Origin: Aggregatibacter actinomycetemcomitans
Lineage (GTDB): Bacteria > Pseudomonadota > Gammaproteobacteria > Enterobacterales > Pasteurellaceae
Assembly: GCA_017160915.1 (NCBI GenBank)
Contig: JACAWG010000082.1
Location: forward strand, 1-64,000
DNA: 64,000 bases
Direction of reading: 5' to 3'
Within the stretch, counting starts at the first letter, position 1. Each line of letters begins with the position of its first letter. Both the position numbers and the translations under genes were made by a program. The notes under the pieces are model-generated. The model was not told the DNA's origin. It did not search any database and saw only the letters and a list, made by a program, of their open reading frames with translations. Shown piece after piece: positions 36,101 through 44,029 of this stretch.

Positions 36101-36215
36101 GCTGTTTACCTTGTTTGTGTTGCCGGTGATTTATTCTTACATCGCAAGCGAACACAAACCGTTACCGGAATTCGATGAAAACATTAAACCGATTGAAGGT
36201 GAGATTAATCATTAA
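33117..36215 (+). CDS. acrB: RND multidrug efflux transporter (AcrB-like)
   Basis: A 1032-residue HAE1-family inner-membrane proton/drug antiporter, close to the usual length (about 1030-1050). It has the N-terminal helix FIRRPVLAVSISLLIIILGL, two large periplasmic loops (about 40-335 and 555-860) and twelve membrane helices. The proton relay Asp pair is in helix 4 (AIGLVVDDAIVVLENVDRH), with a Lys in helix 10 (GLITKHGILMCEVA). It starts 13 bp after acrA. It should export dyes, detergents, bile salts and hydrophobic antibiotics, as the H. influenzae pump does. Substrate range is inferred. Confidence 0.93.
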   Translation: MKFTDIFIRRPVLAVSISLLIIILGLQAISKLAVREYPKMTTTVIQVSTAYPGADANLIQAFVTSKIEEAVAQADNVDYMSSTSSPSSSTITVKMKLNTDPNAALADVLAKVNSVRSELPSGIEDPTVSSSTGGSGIMYISFRSNKLDASQVTDYIERVVKPQFFTVEGVASVQIFGASEYALRIWLDPQKMAAQNLSATQVMSALSANNVQTAAGNDNGFYVVYKNKVDTTTKSVDELSKLIVYSSGDKLVRLRDIADIELNKSSDTARAVANGADSVVLAINPTSSANPLTVAEKILPLYENIKNNLPDSIQTDILYDRTIAINNSIDEVVKTIIEATIIVLVVITMFIGSFRAILIPVITIPISLIGVIMMLQTLDFSINLMTLLALILAIGLVVDDAIVVLENVDRHIKLGETPFRAAIIGTREIAVPVISMTIALIAVYSPMALMGGITGTLFKEFALTLAGAVFISGIVALTLSPMMTSKLLKAHDQPSKLEERVNRTLTRVNNIYAYILDLVMQNRKCMLMFAAIIFATLPVLFKSLSSELTPAEDKGAFLAIGSAPSNVNVDYVQAAMAPYQEILTHTPEVQFAMTISGVPSTNQSLNVVTLKDWSERSKSQAQVMEELNNKAKSIPEVSVSGFAFPEIDTGEQGPPIGFIISTSQGYNDLANVAGKFLDAMQKSGKFVYTNLDLKFDTAQMHIKIDREKASTYGITMQQISTTLGSFLSAATVERVDIDGRAYKIISQVKRENRLSPESWKNYYVSAANGTSVPLSSLVTMTLEPQPGSLPRFSQLNSAEIGAVPMPGSSIGDAIQWLQDNAQELLPQGYNYDFKGEARQLVQEGNALAVTFVLAVVIIFLVLAIQFESIRDPLVIMISVPLAISGALLALNFFGFIGVAGSTLNIYSQVGLITLVGLITKHGILMCEVAKEEQLNHGKTRIEAITEAAKVRLRPILMTTAAMIAGLIPLLYATGAGAVSRFSIGIVIVAGLAIGTLFTLFVLPVIYSYIASEHKPLPEFDENIKPIEGEINH

Positions 36216-36258
36216 ACAGAATTGTTTGTAGAACCGACCGCACTTTTAGGAAAAAAAC

Positions 36259-37059
36259 ATGACTATTGACGACATTGATTTCAACGAACTCTATAAACAA
36301 CATCTTATCGCTTGCCATCATTACAATTTGCCATCGGAAAAATGGGATAAAAAAGCGACGAAGATGGCGGAAAATCTGGTAGGCAAAGCCAGCCGTTACA
36401 ATCAGCAATTGCTGCAAACCATGCAGGTGCAGCCCCATGAAACCGTGCTGGACATCGGTTGCGGGCCGGGCACGTTTGCCCTTCCTTTGGCGCAGCAATG
36501 CCGGCAGGTTTACGCGTTGGATTACAGCGCGGGAATGCTTGATGTGCTGGCGGATTATAAGCAAAAGCTACAACGGGAAAATATCACCTTAATTCGCCGT
36601 TCCTGGGCGGAGGACTGGGCGGATGTGCCGCAGGCGGATGTGGTTTTGGCGTCGCGTTCCACTTTGGTGGATGATTTGGACGATATGATCGACAAACTCC
36701 GCGCCAAAGCCAAAAAACGCGTTTACCTTACGTCTATCACCCAACGGCATTTTTTAGATGACGGGGTTTTCAATGCTATCGGGCGCGAAGACATCGGCTT
36801 TCCGAGTTACATTTATTTGCTTAATCGGCTTTACCAAAAAGGCATTCAAGCCAATGTGAATTTCATTGAAACGGAATCCGGTCGCTTTATGGGCGAGACT
36901 TACGAGGATTTACTCAATTCCGTTGAATTTTCGTTAGGGCAATTGAGTGAAAAAGAAAAGCAGGGACTGGCAGCATTTTATCGTCAAAAACAACAGAACA
37001 ACGAACCCATTGCGCACGGACAACGTAAATGGGCGCTGATTTGGTGGAATGTAGAATAA
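36259..37059 (+). CDS. Class I SAM-dependent methyltransferase
   Basis: A 266-residue Rossmann-fold methyltransferase. The SAM-binding motif I is VLDIGCGPGTFALPLA near residue 60, followed by the acidic loop YALDYSAGMLDVL. The middle of the protein has ADVVLASRSTLVDDLDDM in place of a nucleic-acid NPPY motif, so a small molecule or protein substrate is more likely. I do not recognise a specific substrate. An N-terminal helical region of about 45 residues precedes the core. An uptake signal lies just before its ribosome site. It is separated from acrB by 43 bp and could be read through from the efflux operon. Confidence 0.8.
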   Translation: MTIDDIDFNELYKQHLIACHHYNLPSEKWDKKATKMAENLVGKASRYNQQLLQTMQVQPHETVLDIGCGPGTFALPLAQQCRQVYALDYSAGMLDVLADYKQKLQRENITLIRRSWAEDWADVPQADVVLASRSTLVDDLDDMIDKLRAKAKKRVYLTSITQRHFLDDGVFNAIGREDIGFPSYIYLLNRLYQKGIQANVNFIETESGRFMGETYEDLLNSVEFSLGQLSEKEKQGLAAFYRQKQQNNEPIAHGQRKWALIWWNVE

Positions 37060-37088
37060 AAGCGCGGTCGGTTTTTGCGGTGTTTTTC

Positions 37089-37108
37089 AGGTGGGGTAGC
37101 CCCCACCT
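37089..37108. terminator. Hairpin between convergent genes
   Basis: AGGTGGGG-TAGC-CCCCACCT is a perfect 8-bp GC-rich stem with a 4-nt loop, in the 54-bp gap between the convergent methyltransferase and peroxidase genes. T-rich sequence precedes it and TTGTATTTATT follows, so it may work in both directions. Confidence 0.65.
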
Positions 37109-37113
37109 TGTAT

Positions 37114-38046
37114 TTATTCCGAAAATTCATCCAACATATCTAAGGTCGGCACGAAAAAGAGCGTGCCGGTTTTGGCGTGGCTGAAATCTAAAATACGGTC
37201 GTAGTTGCCTTTCGGTTTGCCGATAAACATATTGGACAGCATTTTCTGTACGGTTTTGAAGGTGCTGGCGTAGCTGATGAAATACGTGCCCATTTCGTTG
37301 GCACCGGCGTTGCCAAACGGCATATTGTCGCGCACCACTTTCAAATCATCGCCTACGTTTGCCAAGGCTACGTGAGAATTGCTCGGTTTGTTGTCATCGT
37401 CCAACTCAACGTCATCCTGTTTGGTGCGCCCGATGACTTTTTCCTGTTCGCTCACCGGCAGCTTACGCCACGCCGCCATATCATGCACATATTTTTGCAC
37501 GAACAAATAGCTGCCGCCTTTGTACGCCGGATCTTCATCGCCGATAATGGCGAAAAATTCCCGTTCTTTCGGCGTTTGCGGATTTTCCGTGCCGTCCACA
37601 AAACCGAGAATGGAACGCCCGTCCCAATAACGGAAACCGTGCACTTCTTCCACGCAGTCGGCAACTTCTTGTAATAAATCCGTAATCACGGCGGAAATAT
37701 CGTACACCAGGCTTTTTTCTACGGCGCGAATATGAAAATGTAAGTCGCCGCGTGTGGAAACGGCGGTGTGTTTGGCGCCTTTAATCGGTTTGAATTCCAC
37801 CAGTTCTTTCGGTAACGGCGTTGGCAACTCCAATTGTAACCACGCCTGATAACCAATGCCCATCACACAGCTGGCGGCGCTGCGCGGGAAGCGGTTATTC
37901 GCCGAATTGTTGATGTTTAACATTAAGGCGCAAAGGCGTTTGAAGGTGTCTTTCACTTCCACGCCGTCTTTAAAATTCCACACCATGAACACCGTATTTT
38001 CATTGGGTTCATCGCTCACTTTTTGCGGTTGTGCATCAAATTCCAT
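37114..38046 (-). CDS. yfeX: Dyp-type haem peroxidase (YfeX-like)
   Basis: A 310-residue dye-decolourising peroxidase of the cytoplasmic YfeX type. The family motif GFVDGTENP (the Asp being catalytic) is near residue 150, and the proximal haem-ligand region SNSHVALAN is near 220. No signal or Tat peptide is present, unlike EfeB. Length fits (E. coli YfeX 299). YfeX and relatives use peroxide to oxidise porphyrinogens; a role in iron release from haem has been proposed but disputed. ATG 38046 is chosen because AGAGGA lies seven bases before it; the frame extends 23 codons upstream without support. Divergent from corA. Confidence 0.88.
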   Translation of the reverse strand: MEFDAQPQKVSDEPNENTVFMVWNFKDGVEVKDTFKRLCALMLNINNSANNRFPRSAASCVMGIGYQAWLQLELPTPLPKELVEFKPIKGAKHTAVSTRGDLHFHIRAVEKSLVYDISAVITDLLQEVADCVEEVHGFRYWDGRSILGFVDGTENPQTPKEREFFAIIGDEDPAYKGGSYLFVQKYVHDMAAWRKLPVSEQEKVIGRTKQDDVELDDDNKPSNSHVALANVGDDLKVVRDNMPFGNAGANEMGTYFISYASTFKTVQKMLSNMFIGKPKGNYDRILDFSHAKTGTLFFVPTLDMLDEFSE

Positions 38047-38126
38047 GGTATTGTCCTCTGTCTGAAAGGTTTCGTTAGGAGGGCTTATTATAGAAAAGCC
38101 AATTTGATTTTTCAAAACATAACGCC

Positions 38127-38155
38127 TTGACGAATCTGGCGTTCAGGCGTAACAT
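38127..38155 (+). promoter_or_regulatory. Promoter of corA
   Basis: TTGACG (38127-38132) and TAACAT (38150-38155) are 17 bp apart. This is the best promoter match upstream of corA, and it implies a transcript start near 38162 and a leader of roughly 300 nt. Confidence 0.6.
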
Positions 38156-38159
38156 TGCG

Positions 38160-38465
38160 CGCGATTTAGTAACAAGAGGACACACACTTTGGACAGTCAC
38201 AGTCGATACCGAACGGAGTTTTCACTGTAACTATCGCCCGTCTCACTTATCGGCGATGGTTTCGCGGGTAAGTATCTTTTACCTTTCTCTTTTTCGGCAT
38301 CTTTTTCGTCAAACGAAAATTTGCAAAAAATTCATCGATTACAGCTCACTTTTTTGTCGTCAAAAAACACGCGTAAAAACGACCGCCCTTTCGCTGTTGT
38401 CTGTAATTTATTCGTTTGATCGTTGTTCATCGCGTTGTGCATTATCCAATCGGGAGTATGACAAA
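38160..38465 (+). promoter_or_regulatory. Long corA 5' leader, possibly regulatory
   Basis: About 300 nt separate the predicted transcript start from corA. No other gene was recognised. Near the 5' end AGAGGA (38175-38180) precedes a TTG-initiated 13-codon ORF, 38189-38230 (product Leu/[15 protein letters not shown]). The remainder is pyrimidine-rich around 38275-38320. Salmonella corA also has a long leader with a short ORF (corL) controlling Rho termination, so a similar device is possible. Homology is not shown. Confidence 0.4.
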
Positions 38466-39413
38466 ATGATAAATGCCTTTGCCCTTGAAGATGCTCGCTT
38501 GGTTCGCATTGACGAAACCACCGAACCGTTAAATACCGCCATTTGGATCGATTTACTGGAACCGACCGTGGAAGAACGTGACATGTTGCAGGAAAGTTTG
38601 GGTCAGAGTTTGGCATCCTTTCTGGAATTGGAAGACATCGAAGCGTCCGCACGTTTTTTTGAAGATGAAGACGGTTTGCACCTGCACTCCTTCTTTTATT
38701 GTGAAGATGAAAACGATTATGCGGATTTAGCCAGCGTGGCGTTCACCATTCGCGACGGACGTTTGTTTACCCTGCGTGATCGCGAATTGCCGGCGTTCCG
38801 TTTATACCGTATGCGTTCCCGCAATCAGCGTTTAATTGAATGTAATTCCTATGAATTATTGTTGGATTTATTTGAAACCAAAATCGAGCAGCTGGCGGAT
38901 GTCATTGAAAACGTGTACGCGGATTTGGAAAAATTAAGCCGTGTGGTGTTGGACGGCACCCAAGGGGAAGCCTTTGACGAAGCCCTGGCGACTTTAACGG
39001 AACAAGAAGACACCAGTTCCAAAGTACGTTTGTGTTTGATGGATACGCAACGCGCGTTAAGTTTTCTGGTGCGCAAAACCCGCTTGCCGGCGAACCAGTT
39101 AGAGCAGGCGCGTGAAATTTTACGAGACATTGAGTCCTTACAACCGCATAATGAATCCCTGTTCCAAAAAGTGAACTTCCTACTGCAGGCGGCGATGGGT
39201 TTCATTAATATCGAACAGAACCGCATTATTAAAATCTTCTCCGTTGTGTCGGTCATCTTCCTGCCGCCGACATTGGTGGCATCCAACTACGGCATGAACT
39301 TCAGCGATATGCCGGAGCTGGGATTGAAATTTGGTTATCCGATGGCGTTGGGATTAATGGCGCTGGCGGCGTTTGCGCCGTATTGGTATTTCAAACGTAA
39401 AGGCTGGTTATAA
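38466..39413 (+). CDS. corA: Magnesium/cobalt transporter CorA
   Basis: A 315-residue pentameric divalent cation channel of the inner membrane (E. coli CorA is 316). A large acidic cytoplasmic domain (about 1-250) senses Mg2+. Two C-terminal helices follow, with the selectivity signature YGMNF between them (near residue 278) and a basic end FKRKGWL. ATG 38466 gives MINAFALED, aligned with the usual start; the frame is accidentally open far upstream through the promoter and was not used. It is followed by yggT after 15 bp and yggU, likely co-transcribed. Confidence 0.95.
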   Translation: MINAFALEDARLVRIDETTEPLNTAIWIDLLEPTVEERDMLQESLGQSLASFLELEDIEASARFFEDEDGLHLHSFFYCEDENDYADLASVAFTIRDGRLFTLRDRELPAFRLYRMRSRNQRLIECNSYELLLDLFETKIEQLADVIENVYADLEKLSRVVLDGTQGEAFDEALATLTEQEDTSSKVRLCLMDTQRALSFLVRKTRLPANQLEQAREILRDIESLQPHNESLFQKVNFLLQAAMGFINIEQNRIIKIFSVVSVIFLPPTLVASNYGMNFSDMPELGLKFGYPMALGLMALAAFAPYWYFKRKGWL

Positions 39414-39428
39414 TTTTAAGGAAACAGC

Positions 39429-39989
39429 ATGAATTCAATTCAATTTCTTATTGCGACGGCAATTAGCGTATATAGCTTCATTTTAATTTTACGCACTTGG
39501 TTCCAACTGGCGGGCGTGGATTTCTACAATCCGTTATCGCAAGCCCTGGTCAAAGCCACTCAGCCGGTGGTGGCACCGTTAAGCAAGTTTGCGCCGACGG
39601 TCAAGGGCGTGAATACCGCCGCTTTATTGGTGTGTTTTATTTTAGGATTGGCGAAGTTTCCGTTGTTGAATCTGTTCGGCACCATCGGCGGTGCGTCCCT
39701 GTTTGAATATGCCATTATCGGCATGCTAAGCGTGGTGCATAGTATCGGCGAAGCGATTTTTTACGTGTTGTTGGTGGGCGCCATTCTAAGCTGGTTTAAT
39801 CGCGGCACCGGTCAAACCCAATATCTTTTATATCAATTAAGCGAACCCGTGTTACGCCCCGTCCGTAAAATTCTGCCGAATACCGGCATGATCGACTTTT
39901 CGCCGATGGTGGTGGTTTTTGTGTTGTATCTGCTCAATCGCGTGTTATATGACCTGTTCGGCGGGCTTTGGGTCGCCGCGGCGTTTTAA
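39429..39989 (+). CDS. yggT: YggT family membrane protein
   Basis: A 186-residue inner-membrane protein with two YggT repeats, each of two membrane helices (SIQFLIATAISVYSFILILRTWFQ; AIFYVLLVGAILSWF). The motif LSQALVKATQPVVAPLSK and its second version LSEPVLRPVRKILPNTGMIDFSPMVV are typical of the family. E. coli YggT (188 residues) has been connected with osmotic/ionic tolerance, but function is not established. It lies between corA and yggU. In E. coli yggT and yggU are also neighbours. Confidence 0.9.
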   Translation: MNSIQFLIATAISVYSFILILRTWFQLAGVDFYNPLSQALVKATQPVVAPLSKFAPTVKGVNTAALLVCFILGLAKFPLLNLFGTIGGASLFEYAIIGMLSVVHSIGEAIFYVLLVGAILSWFNRGTGQTQYLLYQLSEPVLRPVRKILPNTGMIDFSPMVVVFVLYLLNRVLYDLFGGLWVAAAF

Positions 39990-40013
39990 CGGCACATTTT
40001 AGAGGTAAACGGC

Positions 40014-40307
40014 ATGGCGGCAGTGGAACGAAACGGTGCGGATTTGCGCCTGAAAATTTTTTTACAACCGAAAGCCGCCAAAGATCAGATTGTCGGATTG
40101 CACGACGACGAACTGAAAATCAGCATTACCGCCCCGCCCGTGGATGGGCAGGCAAACGCCCATCTTCTCAAGTTCCTCAGCAAACTCTTCAAAGTGCCGA
40201 AAAGCAGCATTATGCTGGAAAAAGGTGAACTTAATCGCCATAAACAAGTTCTAATTCCTAGTCCTAAAGTCATTCCGCCGCAAATTGAATCTTACTTAAC
40301 GCCGTAA
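40014..40307 (+). CDS. yggU: YggU family protein (DUF167)
   Basis: A 97-residue DUF167/YggU protein, a small alpha-beta fold of unknown function (E. coli YggU is 96). Recognisable are [24 protein letters not shown] and the family signature [18 protein letters not shown], followed by [10 protein letters not shown]. It starts 24 bp after yggT, with AGAGG before the ATG, and probably shares the corA-yggT transcript. An uptake signal follows eight bases after its stop. Confidence 0.92.
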   Translation: MAAVERNGADLRLKIFLQPKAAKDQIVGLHDDELKISITAPPVDGQANAHLLKFLSKLFKVPKSSIMLEKGELNRHKQVLIPSPKVIPPQIESYLTP

Positions 40308-40423
40308 AAGTGCGGTCAAAAATGAGAGCGTTTTTTCTGGACAAAAAACGAAATAAGCGGAAAATGAGCAGCCGAATGACAACTTATTCTTATTTCTCAT
40401 TATGTTATTGAAAGGAGACTTCC

Positions 40424-41083
40424 ATGAGCGTGACCAAACAGCAGGTGCTAGACGCGTTCCATTTTCGCTGTGCTACGCGTTATTACGATCCCGCCCGTAA
40501 AATCAGCAAAGAGGATTTTGACTATATTTTAGAACTCGGACGCTTGTCGCCAAGCTCCGTCGGCTCCGAACCTTGGCAGTTTTTGGTGATCCAGAATCCC
40601 GCACTGCGCCAAGCCTTAAAACCGGTAAGCTGGGGCATGGCAAGTCAATTAGACGACGCTAGCCATGTGGTGGTGATTTTAGCCAATAAAAAAGCCCGTT
40701 ATGATTCGGAAGATTTTCGCAACAATTTATTACGTCGCGGCTTAAATGAAGAACAATTACAAAATGCGTTAGCAATTTATAAAAAGTTTCAAACAGAAGA
40801 TATAAACGTTTTAGAAAACGACCGCACTTTATTCGACTGGGCAAGCAAACAAACCTATATCGCCCTTGCCAACATGATGACCGGCGCCGCACTCATCGGC
40901 ATCGACAGCTGCCCGATTGAAGGTTTTAACTATGCGGAAGTCAACCGTATTCTGGCGCAAACCGGGGCTTACGATGCGGACAAATACGCGGTTTCCGTTG
41001 CGGCAACGTTTGGCTATCGCGCCAAAGACATTCGCCCGAAAGCGCGCAAACCGCTTAATGAAATTGTTCATTGGATCGAATAA
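40424..41083 (+). CDS. FMN-dependent NAD(P)H nitroreductase (NfsB type)
   Basis: A 219-residue nitroreductase-fold enzyme (NfsB is 217). FMN-contacting segments are FRCATRYYDP near residue 12, GRLSPSSVGSEPWQFLV near 40-55 and the C-terminal FGYRAKDIRPKARKP. Dimeric cytoplasmic relatives reduce nitroaromatics, quinones and flavins. The physiological substrate is unknown, and the gene might equally be a dihydropteridine reductase-like member. AAGGAG sits before ATG 40424. An uptake signal at 40822 encodes part of DRTLFDW. Confidence 0.87.
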   Translation: MSVTKQQVLDAFHFRCATRYYDPARKISKEDFDYILELGRLSPSSVGSEPWQFLVIQNPALRQALKPVSWGMASQLDDASHVVVILANKKARYDSEDFRNNLLRRGLNEEQLQNALAIYKKFQTEDINVLENDRTLFDWASKQTYIALANMMTGAALIGIDSCPIEGFNYAEVNRILAQTGAYDADKYAVSVAATFGYRAKDIRPKARKPLNEIVHWIE

Positions 41084-41143
41084 CCATAATTTCATCCGCC
41101 CACCTGCTTCATGGGAGCGGATTTATTCCATTTGGAGACTATA

Positions 41144-43117
41144 ATGTCACGTCAACTTTTTAAAACGGAAAAAGCCCATACTTTGCTCTATCCGATTTTT
41201 CTCTTTTGTTTTCTTAACCTGATTGTTTTCACCTTGTCCCGCCTTGGACTGTCTGTATGGCAAATGGATCGCGTCAGCGCGGTCAACGGCTGGGGCGAGC
41301 TGTTTTTACAAGGCTTGCGCATGGATATTGTGTCCCTGTGCTACCTGTTCGGTGTGCCGGCACTATTTAGCGTGTTGTTCTATCACGACAACGCGTTAGG
41401 ACGTATTTGGAAAGGCATTTTACGCGTCTGGTTAACGGTCGGCAGCGTGTTCATTTTGTTTATGGAACTTGCTACGCCCGCTTTCATCAACACCTACGAT
41501 TACCGCCCGAACCGTCTGTTCATCGAATATTTGATTTACCCGAAAGAAGTGTTTTCCATGCTGATGGAAGGGCACTTAAGTGCGGTCATTTTGAGCCTCG
41601 TTTTCACGATAATTGCCGCGGTGGTTTATTGGAAACTTGCCGGCCGTGCGGTGCGTGATTTGCAACCGATGAGCTGGAAATGGCGCCCGTTAGTGGCGTT
41701 ATTGGTGATTGCGGTGAGTTTTCTCGGCGCCCGTTCCAGTCTGCAACATCGCGGCATTAACCCTGCGATGGTGGCGTTTTCCTCCGATGCCATGGTCAAT
41801 TCTCTGGTGCTGAATTCGGGCTATTCCGTACTTTATGCGGCGCAACAATTTAAAGATGAAGGCACGTCCTCCGAAGCCTACGGCAAAATGGAAACGGCGG
41901 AAATGCTGGAGATTATCAAGAACAGCGGCAGTCGCCCGGCGGACGCCTATATTTCCGATGAATTCCCGACCTTGACCCGCAACCAAGCCACTTATCAGGG
42001 CAAGCCGAAAAATATCGTGATTATTCTGGAAGAAAGTTTCGGTGCGCAATTTGTCGGCACCTTAGGCGGTTTGCCGCTTTCGCCGGAATTTGACAAGCTG
42101 GCGCAACAAGGTTGGTTATTTGATAATTTATACGCCACAGGCACCCGCTCCGTGCGCGGCATTGAAGCGGTCACCGCCGGTTTCACCCCCACACCGGCAC
42201 GCGCCGTGGTGAAACTGAATAACAGCCAAAACGGTTTCTTTACCTTGGCGCAGTTATTAAGTCAACGGGGCTATGACACCTCCTTCATTTACGGCGGGGA
42301 AAAGCACTTCGACAACATGGCGGGCTTTTTCTACGGCAACGGTTTCAAACGCATTATCGACCAAATGGATTACCAAAATCCGACCTTTACCGGCACTTGG
42401 GGCGTGAGCGATGAAGACTTGTTCACCAAAGCCAATGACACCTTTACCCAATTACAAAAAGAAGGCAAGCCGTTCTTCAGCCTGGTGTTCAGTTCCAGCA
42501 ACCATGACCCGTTCGAGTTCCCGGATGGTAAAATCGAGCTTTACGAACAACCGAAAGCCACCCGCAACAACGCGGCAAAATACGCCGATTACGCCATCGG
42601 ACATTTCTTTAAATTGGCGAAGGAATCCAATTATTGGAAAGACACCATTTTCCTGGTGATCGCCGACCACGATTCCCGCGTTGCCGGTGCCAGCCTGATG
42701 CCGATTAAACATTTCCACATTCCGGCGTTGATTCTGGGCGACGGCATTGAACCACGCCGCGATAACCGTTTGGTCAGCCAATTTGATATGCCGACCACCT
42801 TGCTTTCCTTGGCAGGCATCAACGGCGATTACCCGATGATCGGCTACGACCTCACCAAACCGAATGATCCAAATCGTGCCATCATGCAATACGACCAAGT
42901 GCAGGCGCTCATGCGTGGCAACGATGTGGTGATTCAATTCCCGAAAGTAGGTGCCAAAACTTATCGTTACGACAAAGCCACCGAAACCTTAACGGAAGCG
43001 GAAGTGCCGCAGTCTATGGTGAAAGAAGCCTTGGCGCACGCGCTGTTAGGCAGTTATTTGTATAAACATCGCTTATACACCACCTCGGAAATCAAACGAG
43101 CGGAAGGAAAGCGTTAA
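41144..43117 (+). CDS. LTA-synthase family sulfatase-fold membrane enzyme
   Basis: A 657-residue protein. About five N-terminal membrane helices (to about 215) precede a periplasmic alkaline-phosphatase-superfamily domain (about 285-610). Catalytic motifs are IVIILEESFGAQFVG (metal ligand Glu), the nucleophile Thr in ATGTRSVRGIEAV, YGGEKHFDNM and IADHDSRVAG (Asp-His metal ligands). Gram-negative members are not known to make lipoteichoic acid; relatives transfer phosphoglycerol or phosphoethanolamine to glycans such as OPG (OpgB) or lipid A. The acceptor here is unknown. ATG 41144 follows GGAGACTATA; an upstream frame start at 41111 was rejected. An uptake signal falls at 41581. Confidence 0.83.
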   Translation: MSRQLFKTEKAHTLLYPIFLFCFLNLIVFTLSRLGLSVWQMDRVSAVNGWGELFLQGLRMDIVSLCYLFGVPALFSVLFYHDNALGRIWKGILRVWLTVGSVFILFMELATPAFINTYDYRPNRLFIEYLIYPKEVFSMLMEGHLSAVILSLVFTIIAAVVYWKLAGRAVRDLQPMSWKWRPLVALLVIAVSFLGARSSLQHRGINPAMVAFSSDAMVNSLVLNSGYSVLYAAQQFKDEGTSSEAYGKMETAEMLEIIKNSGSRPADAYISDEFPTLTRNQATYQGKPKNIVIILEESFGAQFVGTLGGLPLSPEFDKLAQQGWLFDNLYATGTRSVRGIEAVTAGFTPTPARAVVKLNNSQNGFFTLAQLLSQRGYDTSFIYGGEKHFDNMAGFFYGNGFKRIIDQMDYQNPTFTGTWGVSDEDLFTKANDTFTQLQKEGKPFFSLVFSSSNHDPFEFPDGKIELYEQPKATRNNAAKYADYAIGHFFKLAKESNYWKDTIFLVIADHDSRVAGASLMPIKHFHIPALILGDGIEPRRDNRLVSQFDMPTTLLSLAGINGDYPMIGYDLTKPNDPNRAIMQYDQVQALMRGNDVVIQFPKVGAKTYRYDKATETLTEAEVPQSMVKEALAHALLGSYLYKHRLYTTSEIKRAEGKR

Positions 43118-43163
43118 TTGAGATAAAAAGTGCGGTCGAAATTCGCGATGGATTTTGAATTGT

Positions 43164-43222
43164 CGTGGGTAATTTATTACCCACGGTTACGCATGATTCA
43201 GCAGCCCCTTTGGGGCTGTTTT
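43164..43222 (+). terminator. Tandem hairpins after the LTA-synthase-like gene
   Basis: Hairpin one is CGTGGGTAAT / ATTACCCACG (43164-43173 with 43176-43185). Hairpin two is CAGCCCC-TTT-GGGGCTG (43202-43218) followed by TTTTA, a typical intrinsic terminator. The gap of 173 bp to the convergent pgeF gene holds nothing else but an uptake signal. Confidence 0.75.
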
Positions 43223-43290
43223 ACATTCTCTAAGAGGGGGAAAGATTACTTAACTTAAGCTAACTCATTATTTAGATCAAACTGAGGATT

Positions 43291-44028
43291 TTATTCCCCA
43301 ATCCAAATCAGCGACGCCATTCTGCCCGTGGCGTTATCCCGCCGATAGGAAAAGAATTTATCCGCTTCAAGGTAAGTGCAATGTTCTCCGCCGCTGATTC
43401 GGGTAATGCCGAGAGCGTTGAGGCGTTGGGTGGCGATTTGGTATAAATTGCCGAGGAATTTGCCGTTTTCTTTCGGATCGGCGATGAATGCCTGTTTGGC
43501 GTTGGGATCTTGCGCCACGAATTGATCAATCACATCCTGTCCCACCTGAAAGGCGGTCGGTCCGATTGCCGGTCCGAACCAGGCTAAGATTTCATCGGGC
43601 GGGCATTGGAATCGGGTGACGGTTTGTTCTAGTACGCCATCGCATAATCCGCGCCAACCGGCGTGGGCGGCGGCGACTTCCGTACCGTTTTGATTGGTAA
43701 ATAACACTGGCAGGCAGTCGGCGGTCATCACCAGACAGACTTGGTTCGGTTGGTCGGTGTAAACCGCATCGGCGTTAAGATCTTCACCGGGATAAGGCAG
43801 ATTTAATACCTTGGTGCTGTGAATTTGGTTTAAGAAAAGGGGCATTTGCGGCAGGTGGAACTTTTCCACCAATAAAGTGCGGTTGGTTTTCACGGCGTTT
43901 TTATCATCGCCTACATGATCGCCTAAATTGAAGCTGTCATAAGGCACTGAGCTCACACCGCCATGGCGTAGGGTGGTGAACGCCCGAATCTGCTGCGGTG
44001 CGTTCCAGTTAGGGTTGATTGCGTGCAT
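43291..44028 (-). CDS. pgeF: Peptidoglycan editing factor PgeF / YfiH-type purine nucleoside phosphorylase
   Basis: A 245-residue protein of the YfiH/LACC1 family (CNF1-like fold). Zinc-ligand and active-site segments are visible: TADCLPVLF, AAAHAGWRGL and GEHCTYLEADKFFSYRRD. Relatives show purine nucleoside phosphorylase and adenosine deaminase activity, and E. coli YfiH prevents serine misincorporation in peptidoglycan. Earlier annotations call it polyphenol oxidase/laccase. ATG 44028 gives MHAINPNWNAP, close to E. coli; it lies one base after the rluD stop, so the two are coupled as in E. coli. Confidence 0.92.
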   Translation of the reverse strand: MHAINPNWNAPQQIRAFTTLRHGGVSSVPYDSFNLGDHVGDDKNAVKTNRTLLVEKFHLPQMPLFLNQIHSTKVLNLPYPGEDLNADAVYTDQPNQVCLVMTADCLPVLFTNQNGTEVAAAHAGWRGLCDGVLEQTVTRFQCPPDEILAWFGPAIGPTAFQVGQDVIDQFVAQDPNAKQAFIADPKENGKFLGNLYQIATQRLNALGITRISGGEHCTYLEADKFFSYRRDNATGRMASLIWIGE

Positions 44029-44029
44029 A

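Noticed and set aside
38127-38465. In-frame extension that would add 113 residues to CorA
   Set aside because: The putative TTG start coincides with the -35 box, and the added residues show no CorA similarity. ATG 38466 gives the normal 315-residue protein.
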